From: Hydnum rufescens UP504
Taxonomy: Eukaryota; Basidiomycota; Agaricomycetes; Cantharellales; Hydnaceae
Length of the DNA stretch: 64,000 nucleotides
Reading direction: 5' to 3'
Assembly: GCA_014904985.1 (NCBI GenBank)
Contig: MU128961.1
Location: 92,444-156,443, forward strand
The position numbers were made by a program, and so were the translations under genes. Shown piece by piece: positions 1 to 10,195 of the stretch. The notes under the pieces were generated by a model, which was not told where the DNA came from, did not search any database, and saw nothing but the letters and a program-made list of their open reading frames with translations. Positions within the stretch are counted from its first letter, which is position 1, and the number at the start of each line of letters is the position of its first letter.

Positions 1-528
1 AGACAGAAGAGCAGACGATCTGGGATGTTCCTCTCGATCTTGGGTCTGGCCAGAACCCGCCCGAACCCCCGACCATAAACCCACGGAACGACACGCCGCG
101 AACGACCCCCACAAACGAAAACCACAGGGAGGACCTATACAACCCGCCGTACGTATGACCCGGAGTACAGGGCCTCAGTACCCGACACCCGCTGCAGCGG
201 GTGTGGGGTACTGCAAGGTCAGTTTTCTTTTCCTTTTTATTTTTTATTCTTGTGGCACAAAAAGAGCAGCGTAAGCTGCTCTTTTTGCACTGCATTACTG
301 TTCAACTAACCTTTCATTTTAAATTCCTCTAGATCCTGAACCCGAACTCGCGTACACCCCCAAGCGCCCATGAACAAAAATCCGCTCCCCCGAGGGAGCG
401 CCCAAATGGACCTGGCCCCGACCGGGGCATATGGACCCCACCCGCTGCGGTGGGTGTGGTGGGTATATGCAGGTGCGTGGCCTGCATGAACTATGCCCCC
501 CCCTGTGGTGGCAAACCCCAGGGGGGGG
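1..528 (+). repeat. DHA copy 1: rightward double-hairpin array (left end outside window)
   Basis: Exon-like and intron-like blocks alternate. The exon-like block ends in a palindrome at about 177-212 (CCCGACACCCGCTGC / GCAGCGGGTGTGGGG), followed at once by a splice-donor-like AAG|GTCAGT. The intron-like block carries an A-rich/T-rich hairpin and ends CTAAC...TCTAG. A second exon-like block (333-528) contains a second GGTGGGTGTGGTGGG-type hairpin and runs into an 11-G tract at 521-531. No sustained reading frame is seen. The segment from about 330 to 528 recurs inverted at 22878-23110, so it belongs to a dispersed family. Its function is unknown. Confidence 0.75.
218..332 (+). other. Intron-like DHA unit, 115 nt
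   Basis: The donor-like site is AAG|GTCAGT at 218. A perfect 13-bp stem follows (CAAAAAGAGCAGC at 258-270 pairing with GCTGCTCTTTTTG at 275-287, loop GTAA), then branch CTAAC at 306-310 and acceptor CCTCTAG ending at 332. Splicing is inferred only from these signals. Confidence 0.6.
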
Positions 529-793
529 GGGATAATATGTATATAGCGTAATATGTATATAATAATAGTAGTAATAATAATAATAATAATAAATAGTAAA
601 CAAACAATAGTAAATAAACAAATAATCTAGCACAGCCATGGATTGGCCGATAGATGGCCAAAAAAACTGAATTGGAATGGCTTGATTTCAGCCGAAAGGT
701 CTGGGGGACCTCTTAGGTACCATTTTCTGCCCCGAAAGTGGTACCTAAATTAGGTCCCCTATGTGACTGACCAGCCTGGGTTTGTATGGCCAT
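521..793. repeat. Right terminal region of DHA copy 1
   Basis: It contains a G tract, an AATAATAAT/AAATAAATAA tract, a pair of GGTACC-centred motifs (AGGTACCATTTTCTGCCCC and GAAAGTGGTACCTAAATT) and the outward end GTGACTGACCAGCCTGGG. The whole block recurs inverted at 17790-18062 with very few differences. The motif CTGACCAGCCTG also closes the other DHA copies at 4833-4853, 15190-15215 and 43405-43430, so I take it as an element end. No target-site duplication could be fixed. Confidence 0.65.
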
Positions 794-1477
794 TCTTGGG
801 CATGTTCTCACCTATCACAGTCATGTTGGTGGCATTTTCATTCATTGTTTTTTCATTTGTGTTTTCACCTCGTGTGTTACTGTTTGGGCTTTGGCTGTTC
901 ACATGCCTGTCATTGGGTGGGGTTCCACCTCATGCCCCAGATCAGGCCATGATCTAAGATAATAAATATTTGTTAGTAAACAAATTTAAAGCAGTGCAAA
1001 AAGAGCAGCTTTTGCTGCTCTTTTTGCACTGTTGTATCTGCTTCAATCAAAAAAAAACTCCCCTTACATGACCACACACCTGCTGCAGGTGTGTGGTCAT
1101 TGGCTTGCCTCTCTAGGCAGTTGCCTGTTCAGTTTGTGGCTGTGTAGAGAGCGCAACTCAACACTGGCAAATGCCAGCACTCAAAAAATGCCCAAGTCCT
1201 GTGGCCACAAGTACAATATAAATTAATAGCAAGCATCTAGACATGTTCTAAATACTAAATAATAAATATTTATCCAAAAATGAAAGAAGATGAAAATAAT
1301 AAGTCAGGGCTCAATAAGGCACAATATGCCTATCTTGCAAAGGGGATTAAACCATGTCTATAGGTCAGAATTGGCCCAAATTTAAATATATTGGTGGTAT
1401 ATGTGCACCCTACATGGGCAACTGATTATACTGGATGATCCTTTCATTTTTCAATTTTTCAGGCTTCAATTCCCTAT
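794..1477 (-). repeat. DHA copy 2, leftward-reading arm
   Basis: One clear unit is in minus orientation: exon-end hairpin CACACCTGCTGCAGGTGTG at about 1076-1096, a donor-like site read on the minus strand at 1067, an intron hairpin at 993-1030, and TTTACTAACAAA plus TTAG on the minus strand near 954-980. From about 1040 onward the arm mirrors the arm right of 1478, so the copy is a divergent pair of arms around a palindromic centre. Confidence 0.65.
954..1067 (-). other. Intron-like DHA unit, 114 nt
   Basis: On the minus strand: GTAAGG donor at 1067, a perfect 17-bp stem (993-1009 with 1014-1030, loop TTTT), TACTAAC branch and CTTAG acceptor at 954. This is one of the longest perfect stems in the family. 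Confidence 0.6.
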
Positions 1478-1798
1478 TTAGGGAATTGAAGGCATGAAAA
1501 ATTGAAAAATGAAAGGATCATCCAGTATAATCAGTTGCCCATGTAGGGTGCACATATACCACCAATATATTTAAATTTGGGCCAATTCTGACCTATAGAC
1601 ATGGTTTAATCCCCTTTTCAAGATAGGCATATTGTGCCTTATTGAGCCCTGACTTATTATTGTCATCTTCTTTCATTTTTGGATAAATATTTATTATTTA
1701 GTATTTAGAACATGTCTAGATGCTTGCTATTAATTTATATTGTGCTCATGGCCATGGGACTTGGGAACTTTTTGAGTGCTGGCATTTGCCAGCATTGA
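1157..1798. repeat. Near-perfect palindrome (~640 bp) at the centre of DHA copy 2
   Basis: The symmetry axis lies between 1477 and 1478, in TCCCTATTTAGGGA. Both arms carry the same series of words in mirror order, for example AAATATTTATCCAAAAATG on the left and its complement near 1680-1700, with a few substitutions (TTGCAAAGG versus TTTTCAAGA). Weaker symmetry continues into the flanking array units, from about 1040 to 1950. No reading frame is evident. Confidence 0.85.
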
Positions 1799-2231
1799 GT
1801 CACACTCTCCCTCCGAACTCCACAACCACAACAATCACAACAACCACCCAGAAAGGGAAGCAGGGTAACTGCCTGGAAAGGGAAGCAGACGACCACATGC
1901 CCACAGTGGCACCTGCCACTGTGGGCACATGGTCATGTAAGATGAGTTTCTTTTTTAATGTAGTACCTACAAGGGCACAAAAAGAGCAGCACCAGCTGCT
2001 CTTTTTGTGCTGCTTAGGATTTTTTTACTAACATATCTTCTATTATTCTAGATCATGACCTGGTCCCAAGGCATGGCAGGACTTGCCAAATGATGTGGGC
2101 CCAGATGGCAACACACCAAACAGAAATGGGAGAAACATGATGCAACACACAAGAACATGACACAAGAACATGCCCAATGAGTGGCCCAGAGACCACACAC
2201 CCACTGTGGCAGGTGTGTGGTAGTATATAAG

Positions 2232-2332
2232 GTGAGTTTCTGCTCAAGTAGATACAGCCACACAAAAAGAGCAGCTTTTGCTGCTCTTTTTGTGCTGGTT
2301 TTAATTTGTAACTAACATATCTGTTTTTCTAG
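2232..2332 (+). other. Intron-like DHA unit, 101 nt
   Basis: Donor TATAAG|GTGAGT, a perfect 15-bp stem 2261-2275/2280-2294 with a TTTT loop, AACTAAC branch at about 2309-2315 and acceptor TTTTTCTAG at 2332. This is one of the best consensus units. Confidence 0.65.
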
Positions 2333-2810
2333 GTGATCTGCTTGACCACCAATGAAGAAAATAATGAATGGAACAGACACCTGCCAAATGAACCCCAAGC
2401 CCCCTGAAACGACAGCCCACCACATGAACACATGCCAGACAGCAACCCACATACCAAAGGCCACATTCCCAATGAAAACCATGTGGGCGAGACCACCAGA
2501 TGACAGCACAAAATGATGCAGAGCCAACAAGTGGCCCCAGGAACCACACACCTGCTGCGGTGGGTGTGTGGTACCACAAGATAAGTTTTTTTTATGTTTT
2601 ATTCTTTTTGTGGCACAAGAAGAGCGGCATAAGCTGTTCTTCTTGCAATCTTTAATGTTTCACTAACATGTTTAATCTTCTAGCTTTTGGACTCACACCC
2701 ACATGAACCCCCAACCCAAACCTGCCAAGCAAAACCCACAACCATGACCCTGCCAAATGAAGACCCAGTGAGCAAAACCCTGCCCAAAGACACACCAAAT
2801 GACCCACCCC

Positions 2811-3656
2811 TGTCAGGGTGACACTGCCGTCGAAGCCACAAACAGAAAGAGGGAAGAGATTAATTAACCACACGCTATCACAGTGGGAATCCTGAGTATA
2901 CACCACACAACAAGGGACACACAAGTCTCGCACCTATCACAGTGGGAATCCTGAGAGATTGAAACTGGTGATCCCCAACTGCGAAGGGCTATAAATACTA
3001 TTTCCTGTACACAGCCTCCAGCCTTCCAGAGCCTTCCGCCATCTTCCATAACCTTCCGGATCCTCCTAGAATGCTGGCTCCACAGCCCATCAGTCAGCCT
3101 CCACAGCCACCATCACTAAGCCTCACTAAGCTGATGCAGCTGTGTTATGAATCCTGTGCACACCTCCACATGGCTATGCCCCAACTTCCATATGTATCCC
3201 CCTTAGCGTATGTACTTCCAAGGCAGTGTACGCCTGGGTACTCCAAAGGTGTCCAAAGTGTCAAATGACCGTAATGATGTGGATGGAGTACAGATTGGGA
3301 CAGGTGATGTGGATTCAGGGACTGGGGGTAGAGGAGGAGGAGGGGGAGTCTGGATTGGCAACTCCATGGACTCATGTGGGGAACGAGGGAACGACAGGTG
3401 CTGACAAGGGTGCCAATGCTGCCACTGGTTGACTACCCAGCCCATAGCCCGCTGGCTGAGGCCCAATAGAATGAGGGCAATAATAATAAGAGAAATGCCA
3501 ATAATGGCAAGGATGACAATAACCCCCATAGTGAATGGAGGGAGAGAGGAGACAAGAGCATTTGAGGAAGTAGGCGCCATATGATAGAGTCGATGAAGAA
3601 TGATACTCTGACAGGTAAGTCCTTAGGTGGAAGCAAATGTCAATTTGATCCTGACA
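2811..3656 (-). mobile_element. Solo LTR of a Gypsy-like element, TSD ACCCC
   Basis: The block runs TGTCAG...CTGACA and is flanked by ACCCC at 2806-2810 and 3657-3661, a 5-bp target-site duplication. Orientation is inferred from a doubled GGATTCCCACTGTGATAG-like word (here on the minus strand), which resembles the doubled GGATTTCCGCTTCC word in the LTR of the full-length Gypsy element at 30660. No internal retroelement sequence is attached. A second, rearranged copy lies at 6754-7659. Confidence 0.85.
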
Positions 3657-3794
3657 ACCCCCCCCCCCCCTTCCCATACAACATGATAAAGAAAACCACA
3701 AAAACATGACCAGCGTGACCATGACAGACAAAAACATGCACAGCAAATGGCAGCACAAACCACACCTGCTATGGCAGGTGTGGTTCTATATAAG

Positions 3795-3897
3795 GTGAGT
3801 CCCCCCCAATATATACAGTGGTGCAAAAAGAGCAGTGAAAGCTGCTCTTTTTGTGCTGCTTTGAATATTTTCACTAATGTATCTTTTATTACTCAAG
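3795..3897 (+). other. Intron-like DHA unit, 103 nt
   Basis: Donor TATAAG|GTGAGT, stem 3823-3855 (GCAAAAAGAGCAG / CTGCTCTTTTTGT), branch CACTAAT at 3872-3878 and acceptor CTCAAG at 3897. Confidence 0.55.
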
Positions 3898-4269
3898 ATC
3901 ATGGCCACAATGAAAACCTGCAAAACCCAAATGACAACATGCCAAACAGCAATGCATCAAATGAGCACACGACAGACAACAACATAACAGATGAGAACAT
4001 GCCCAGCAAGTGGCCCCAGGAACCACACCAGCCATGGTGGGTGTGGCCTATATACAGGGAGTCCCTGCCCCCAGTAGTGTATAGCTGTGCTGCTCTTTTG
4101 TGCTGCCTTTACTTCTTTACTGAACAACTTTTTTTTTCTATTAGGTCTCACCTTTCACATGAGCAAATACCAATGTGAGAACCCCATGACCCTGCATATC
4201 AAAACCCAGCTGACCATACATGGGGAATATAAAGTACCACACCCGCCACTGTGGGTGTGGTACTACAAG

Positions 4270-4369
4270 GTGAGTTTTTTTTTATTAATCCTGTGGTGCA
4301 AGAAGAGCAGCATAAGCTGCTCTTCTTGCAAAGCTTTATTGTCTAACATATTGTTTTCTTTTTTCCTAG
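4270..4369 (+). other. Intron-like DHA unit with a covaried stem, 100 nt
   Basis: Donor ACAAG|GTGAGT, stem GCAAGAAGAGCAGC / GCTGCTCTTCTTGC, branch TCTAAC and acceptor TTCCTAG. Against the common CAAAAAGAGCAGC stem, the A-to-G change in one strand is matched by T-to-C in the other, so pairing is kept. Confidence 0.6.
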
Positions 4370-4620
4370 ATCTTGGACTTGAATCTGCATGAACCCCCAA
4401 CCCCAAACCTGCCAAATGAACACCCAGTGAACAAAGATCTGGTGAGCCAAACCCCACAACCCACTCCACAACCCCAAACCTACCAAGCTGAACCCCACGA
4501 CCCCAAACCCAGGGAACCAAGCCAAACCCCCCACATGAAGGTGAGGTTTTTTCTTTGGCTGTGATTGCACAAGAAGAGCAGCCTCTGGCTGTTCTTCTTG
4601 GGTGCATGGGTGAGCCCACT

Positions 4621-4853
4621 GGGCAAGCCTATCATTGTATATAATAATAGTAGTAGTAATAATAATGATAAATAAATAAATAATCCATGGCTAGGGGCCC
4701 CAGGGGCCCCTGGGCTGCTTGACCAGCCCCCTTGATTGAATTGCAGGGGCCCCCGGGGGACCCCCAGGTCTGATATCTAGTTAGACCATATAAATGCAAC
4801 CTTTGAAGTATCTAATTAGATACTGATAATTGGCTGACCAGGCTGTTTGAATC
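4621..4853. repeat. Right terminal region of DHA copy 2
   Basis: Order of motifs: an AATAATAGTAGTAGTAATAA tract, palindromic GGGGCCCC blocks (about 4696-4765), the conserved word CTAGTTAGACCATATAAATG (about 4777-4797), and the end GGCTGACCAGGCTGTTTGAA. The same order is seen at 10795-10945, inverted at 15190-15350, and at 43096-43435. Confidence 0.7.
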
Positions 4854-6346
4854 AGGATCAACTTTGATTCCCATTACCATATCAGAATTGAATAGGGTTT
4901 TGAGCCCTGAGATTGACAGGTGGCCAAATCTCCAGTGGGCCTCTCCCCATGAGATCAGCACAGGACTCGATGATGCATAATTGGCTGCCTCGGTCATTCA
5001 CACTCATCCCTCCAATATATATGATGTATTGCATAATATTCCTTCCATTATGGTGTTGGAGGGATAAAACCCTACTACATATATTCTGCTTCAGGATCCA
5101 ACTACCTCCTCAAATGAATCCAATTTATTCAATTCCAATCCTTCAAATGCCTACCATTCCTTTGATTGCCATATGATGTGGATTTCAATTCTCCAAGACC
5201 CACTTTATTTCTCTTTCCTCCACCTTGTACACAAGACATTTATTTGTCCATCTCCAAGTCTTCAACAGACTACCTCAAATTGTAGTTACTTCAAGCCCAG
5301 CCAACTGTGGCTCAGGCAATTCAACTTGCCCTGTTTGTTTGGTACTCAATCCATTATGCATTGCTCATTGCCTCGGCAGGGATATACAAGTCCCAATTAT
5401 ATAATCAAGATTGCCTAATCCTTTGGATCCAACTCACGGATTAGTCACATGTTAAATAGGGGCTATTCACATACTCTCAAGGAGTATTTCGCAAATATCT
5501 CCCTCATTTTTGATAGGATCAACTCCGCAAGATAGTGCTCAGAAAGCTACGATCAATACCTATCCAACGGTACCACATACGCGTTTATCAGATGCGAACT
5601 GCATCCTCCAGATCGATTTTACCTCATGCTCCACACTATCCATCAGTATTTTGCGACTATCTCCACCAGTTTTGATCTGATTCATTAGTAATGACCACCC
5701 CTGGAAAGACGCTAAAGATCCGCATCGAATGGTACCAAGGGCAAAACGAGCGGATTAGAACTCGGCTTTCTGTAATTTAGTCTCCTCATGTCTCATTTCA
5801 CTTTTACCTCCGCTTTTCTGATTACTAAAGGCAATTATGGTTCCGGCACCCTATGTCCGATGGAGGGTACATCTAGGACGACCAGTTTCACCTTTCCCCA
5901 ATGGATTCTGTTCAGTAGGAGAGGAGGAATACCTTGGTTAAACCATATTCCCCTATTCTGACTTGTTAATTGAATATCTCCTTCAGTTTTGAAGCTTTTG
6001 ACTCAATCTCTTTTCATCATTTTCACCTTAACCCCACCTTTCTGCCGGTTACCATGGAATTATTCCAAGATGTATATTAAGTGCAGGGGATGCGAATTTT
6101 GATTGATTTTCCCCTCACCCTCAGTCTCTAAAGTCTTGAAGGACAGCTGTTGGCATCAGGGTGACTTCCAGAATACATCTAGTATTGTTCATGCTTTGGA
6201 TAGGCCCTCAAAAGGAGAGCCATCAGTGTGATTTCTGAATTAAATCCTCCGTTCATTCATTGTTAGAGCAAGCCTGCCCTAGCAAGACAATTTCTCAACA
6301 TCAAGGCCTTTCATTCAATTGGACCTTAACCTACAGATTGACTCCA
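4854..6346. repeat. Unclassified dispersed repeat C (about 1.4 kb)
   Basis: It has no convincing reading frame. It shares collinear similarity with the sequence between the two genes of the Harbinger element (about 45865-47250): both carry GGCAATTCAACTTGCC, a CTC[T/A]AAGGAGTATTT word followed by TCTC.CTCATTTTGAT, and a GAACGGTACCA...GAACGGATCAAAA motif. The last motif recurs as a diverged ~100-190 bp tandem motif here and in repeat B. Confidence 0.5.
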
Positions 6347-6753
6347 TTGTGGAAGATAAAAACATCCAGTATCAGAAAATGCAAAATCACACCACTTCCA
6401 GCCTTTGGACAATCACATGACCAATTACGAAATTAATTACAGCTACGTGCGGAAATCGAATTCGTTCTATAACTCCGTCAGTTTTGATCGGAGAGGTACG
6501 CCCATATAACGCTTAGAAAGCTACGATTCACACCTTTCGAACGGTACCAAACACAAGTCGAACGGACCAAAACTGCACTCTCCAGGCCAGTTTTACTACC
6601 AAAATCCAGAATTTCCAGTAAAAAACGAATTTATCCGTCAGTTCGCATTCAATCCTTTCGGAACAACTGCGCATAGAAAGATATAAAAAATCCGCATCCG
6701 ACGGTACTGAGCACGCGAAGAACAGATCAAAACTGAGCTCTACAGAACGATAT
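6347..6753. repeat. Unclassified dispersed repeat B, copy 1 (truncated)
   Basis: It starts GGAAGATAAAAACATCCAGT and matches 17256-17650 along its length; a 72-bp piece of the same start recurs at 7321-7392. It contains two diverged copies of a CCGTCAGTTTTGATC...TCGAACGGTACC...CAAAACTG motif. No protein is evident. Confidence 0.6.
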
Positions 6754-7320
6754 GTTCCCTTTCTCCCCACATGAGTCCATGCAGTTGCCAATCCAGACTC
6801 CCCCTCCTCCTCCTCTGCCCCCAGTCCCTGAATCCACATCACCTGTCCCAATCCGTACTCCATCCACATCATTACAGTCCTTCGACACTTTGGACACCTT
6901 TGGAGTACCCAGGCATACACTGCCTTGGAAGTACATTCACTAAGGGGATACATATGGAAGTTGGGGCATAGCCATGTGGAGGTGTGCACAGGATTCGTAA
7001 CACAGCTGCATCAGCTTAGTGAGGCTTAGTGATGGTGGGTGTGGAGGCTGACTGATGGACTGTGGAGCCGGCACTCTAGGAGGATCCAGAAGGTTATGGA
7101 AGCTGGCAGAAGGCTCTGGAAGGTTGCAGGCTGTGTGCAGGAAATAGTATTATAAGCCCTTCGCAGTTGGGGATCACCAGTTTCAATCTCTCAGGATTCC
7201 CACTGTGATAGGTGCGGACTTGTGTGTCCCTTTTGTGTGGTGTATACTCAGGATTCCCACTGCGATAGCATGTGTTAATTAATCTCTTTCCTCTTTCTGT
7301 TTGTGGCTTCGACGGGTGGG
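6754..7320 (+). mobile_element. Inverted fragment of the 2811-type LTR
   Basis: This is the reverse complement of about 2825-3390 of the solo LTR, ending GGCTTCGACGG. The missing U3-side part of the same LTR is found in the opposite orientation at 7397-7659. The LTR has therefore been broken and one part inverted, with a repeat-B piece (7321-7392) between the parts. A TATTATAAG word at about 7147-7155 fits an LTR core promoter. Confidence 0.7.
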
Positions 7321-7396
7321 AAGATAAAACATCCAGTATCAGAAAAAGCGAAATTACACAACTTCCAGCCATTGGACGATCACAGACCGATTATGG

Positions 7397-7659
7397 ACAG
7401 GTGCTGACAAGGGCACCAATGCTGCCACTGGTTGACTACCCAGCCCATAGCCTGCTGGCCGAGGCCCGATAGAACGAGGGCAATAATAATAAGAGAAATG
7501 CCAATAATGGCAAGGATGACAATAACCCCCTTAGTGAATGGAGGGAGAGAGGAGACAAGAGCATTTGAGGAAGTAGGTGCCATATGATAGAGTCAATGCA
7601 GAATGATACTCCAATGGGTAAGTCCTTAAGTGGAAGCAAATGTCAATTTGATCCTGACA
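7397..7659 (-). mobile_element. U3-side fragment of the 2811-type LTR
   Basis: It aligns in the same orientation with 3393-3656, including the shared end GATCCTGACA at 7650-7659. It abuts the truncated Copia at 7660, so the Copia lost its reverse transcriptase half before or during this insertion or rearrangement. Confidence 0.7.
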
Positions 7660-7756
7660 GTGCAGTCTCCATTGATGTTGCAGGTCTCTGCTGTTGGGCT
7701 GGCACAATTTGCTTAGTTGACTTTGGGTTGTCCAGTTTACAGTAATTGACCTCATT

Positions 7757-8890
7757 TCATGCTTGGGTAGAATGGATTGCTGGAGGTGGCTGCATTGTTT
7801 TAGGGATTTTGGGGGGTACATTTGGTGTCATTGCTACAGTGTCTGCTGGGGCTTGGACAGGTATGTGAGTGTCCTCTTTTGTACTCTCCCCCTCACTTGC
7901 AGCTGGCTTTACTGATGGCACACTCATCTCCACCAGTTCTCCAATCCTGAACTCAACAAAGCTCGCATTGGATCCCTTGTGTTCCTCAAATGTGAAGTCC
8001 CTTGACACCTGGATTCTCCTGGTTGTTGGGCTATAGTATCTGACTGCATGGGGTCCATCTTCAAATCCAATGAATATGAATTTGTTGGCCTTGGGATCAA
8101 GCTTTGATCTGTCACCAGTATCTAGGATCCAGACATCACATCCGAATTCACAAAGGTGAGTGACATTGGGTTTCTGTCCCATCCAGGCCTCATATGGGGT
8201 ATGGTTGGTCAATGCTTGGGTTGCCACATGGTTACGTATGTATGAGGCATATTTCACTACCTCAGCCCATAGGAATGGGGGCAGATCCCATGCAATTAGC
8301 ATTGTGCATGTGAGTTCTATTAGAGTATGGTTCAGCTGCTCAGCTATACCATGTTGCTCTGGTGAATAGGGGGCTGTGGATTGGATGTCAATCCCTTGCT
8401 CAGCACACCATGCCTTCAACTCCTTGGTGAAGTATTCAGACCCATTGTCAAAGTGAAGGTATTTTGGCTTTCAACCAATGTGAGTCTCGATCCATGCAAC
8501 ATAGTTTTTAACCTCACATACTGCTTCAGATTTCTCTTTCAGGAACATGACTGTATTTTGCCTTGTCACATCATCCGTAAATGAGATGTAATATCTGCTT
8601 CCCCCTAGGGACTTGGTGTGTGTGGGTCCCCACAGGTCTGAGTATGTGAGATTACCTGGGGAATGGCTCCATTCAGCTGTTTCTTTTGGAAACAACTTCT
8701 GATGTGCCTTCCCTTGTATACAGGCTGTGCAGTTTATACTGAGTTTGTATTTAGGATTGACAATGAGTCTGTTAATGATGCCTGAATTGGCAAGATGTTT
8801 GAGGCCAGATACTGAGATGTGACCAAATCAGTGATGTATTTTGTCCCACAAGTTCTGTTTCCCTTCCATCACTGATCTTGCATGTTCACC
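7757..8890 (-). pseudogene. Copia GAG-pre-integrase and integrase (broken)
   Basis: The GAG-pre-integrase zinc motif reads HH*FGHIS: the usual Arg of HHRFGH is TGA at 8828-8830, exactly a CGA-to-TGA change. It is followed by C-x2-C (NCTACIQ). The integrase core follows with YSDLWGP, GGSRYYISFTDD and, after a short frame break near 8420-8470, YSPEQHGIAEQLNHTL. The family normally has AERLNRTL there; both Arg-to-Gln and Arg-to-His are CG-to-CA changes. The fold would insert the element's cDNA, but the copy cannot be functional. Confidence 0.85.
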
Positions 8891-8926
8891 CATGAGTTTT
8901 GCCTTTGCATTTAGCAGATAGACCTT

Positions 8927-9493
8927 TCAGGAAAGCTTCCCTTGGGCTACCTTTGTGCCATTTGCTTGGCTTATGTGCGCATTGCCCTGGTTGAAGGTGA
9001 CTGAACTGCCTTGTTCGTCAACCTTACTAACTGACATTAGGCAATTGAGGGCTGATGGGGCATACATGACATCACATAATTGGATTGGGATTGTGTGTCC
9101 ATTTATGTTCAAGAGTAGGGTTACAGTCCCATGTCCAAGTGATTCGAGGCACATGGCTTCACCTATGCCTCTGATGGATTCATGTTTTGGGGTGAACTCA
9201 CTGAACATCTCTCAGACAGTAGCAATGTGGGAGCTGGTTCTGGAGTTGAGCAACCAATTGGTTTTGCTGAAGGTTGGAGTGGGGCGAGTGAGGTATGCAA
9301 CATCAGGCAGGCTCTCTGTGACTTGTTTTGCTGTTTCTGAGTTCTCCGCCTTGTTTTTTGCATCCTCCTGTTTCTTCTTCTCCCACTTTTTCTGGAATGG
9401 CCCTTGGCCTTCCTTCCCTCCCCCTTTCAACCAACAGTCTGCCTTCCAGTGGCCTGGCCATTTGTAGTTCTCACATGTTGGGCTGGTACTCAT
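8927..9493 (-). pseudogene. Copia nucleocapsid and protease (inactivated)
   Basis: A zinc-knuckle-like CENYKWPGHWKADC (about 9440-9485) is followed by a lysine-rich linker and a protease motif reading WLLNSRTSSHIATV at 9214-9258. The family normally reads LLDSGASSH, so Asp, Gly and Ala have become Asn, Arg and Thr, each explained by one G-to-A transition. The catalytic Asp is lost. The downstream block (8927-9208) carries the YAPSALNCLMSVSKV motif usual after Copia protease. Confidence 0.8.
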
Positions 9494-9574
9494 TATGGGA
9501 TCTGTTTGCTTCCCTCTGGGTGCACTGGTATTCAGGTTGGTGACTTCAGCAGCATCAGTCTGTTCTCTGCAGCA

Positions 9575-10195
9575 TCAATCTTCCTCCATCAGGATGGAAA
9601 TGAGCTCACTAGAGTTGACATTGAGACTTAAGCTCACACTCACAATTGAGCCAAATAACCTGCTAGTGAATTGATCCCATGATTCAGATAACAATGTGAT
9701 GAGCAGGAGAGAGAAATCTTCATCAGTCATGGCATGTCCCATGTTGGCCATTTGCTCCTGGGCCTGCCTGAAGGCTGCAATGTGTTCCTCCATCCAAGTG
9801 CCTTCCTCCATTGTCACACAGAATAGCCTTTTTTGGGCCACAAGGACAGCACATGTGCTTTTCAGTCCCTTGATTGTATGAAGCTGTGACCAGATTTCAG
9901 CAGCAGTCTTTGCACCCTTGGTGTGATTCAGTTCCGAGCCTGAGATTAATATAAGGAGGAGCACTCAGGCCTCTTGGTCTTTTGCATCCCACTCCCTCTG
10001 GATTCTCTGTGCTTCGGTAACTGCTGGATTGTTAGGGGATCTGGATTCAGGTATTGCAGGGCAGGGTATTGTGCCATCCATGTACCCAAGGAGACTGGAA
10101 AGTACCATGAGACTGGAGACATGGGTTTTCCATTCATACCAGTTGGTAGTGTCTAATTGCTTTAGCCATAGGAAGCTTGCTGACAGAGACGACAT
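9575..10195 (-). pseudogene. Copia gag capsid-like region
   Basis: The likely start is the ATG at 10195, reading MSSLSASFLWLKQLDTTNWYEW, the usual N-terminal LDxxNWxxW motif of Copia gag. The continuation includes AAEIWSQLHTI, HIAAFRQAQEQMANMG and LLSESWDQF, as in the UBN2/gag family. The frame breaks near 9965. It would form the capsid of a retrotransposon particle. Confidence 0.8.

Larger units (their letters stand above)
1799..4620 (+). repeat. DHA copy 2, rightward-reading arm
   Basis: At least six consecutive units are visible, with intron hairpins near 1976-2012, 2261-2294, 2614-2646, 3823-3855, 4299-4330 and 4567-4601, plus a half-hairpin at 4084-4110. Exon-end hairpins of the ACCACACCC/GGGTGTGGT type precede them by a few nucleotides (about 2199-2223, 2546-2576, 3764-3784, 4021-4048, 4233-4266). 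Exon-like parts are T-poor and rich in CCAAATGA and AACCCC words; intron-like parts are T-rich. Most units contain stops in all frames. A solo LTR (2811-3656) interrupts one exon-like part. Confidence 0.75.
7660..10195 (-). mobile_element. Truncated Ty1/Copia retrotransposon remnant
   Basis: Read on the minus strand from 10195, Copia modules appear in order: gag, zinc knuckle, protease, GAG-pre-integrase and integrase. The element stops at 7659 against an LTR fragment. Reverse transcriptase and RNase H are missing and no LTR pair of its own was found. Decay is heavy and directional (CpG to TpG/CpA), including a stop in the H-H-R-F-G-H motif and a mutated protease active site. Confidence 0.85.

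Noticed and set aside
258..287. GC-rich stem plus T run read as a bacterial-type terminator
   Set aside because: Eukaryotic context, symmetric A/T runs on both sides, and recurrence at a fixed place between splice-like signals.
218..332. Hairpin followed by CTAG, resembling a Helitron 3' end
   Set aside because: The hairpin lies ~40 nt from CTAG rather than ~10-12 nt, no 5'-TC end or A/T target pair is consistent, and a branch site sits between. The intron reading fits better.
1..4620. Regularly spaced palindromic repeats resembling a CRISPR array
   Set aside because: Spacing and unit sequence vary, units have splice-like signals, orientation flips, and the context is a fungal genome with no cas genes.
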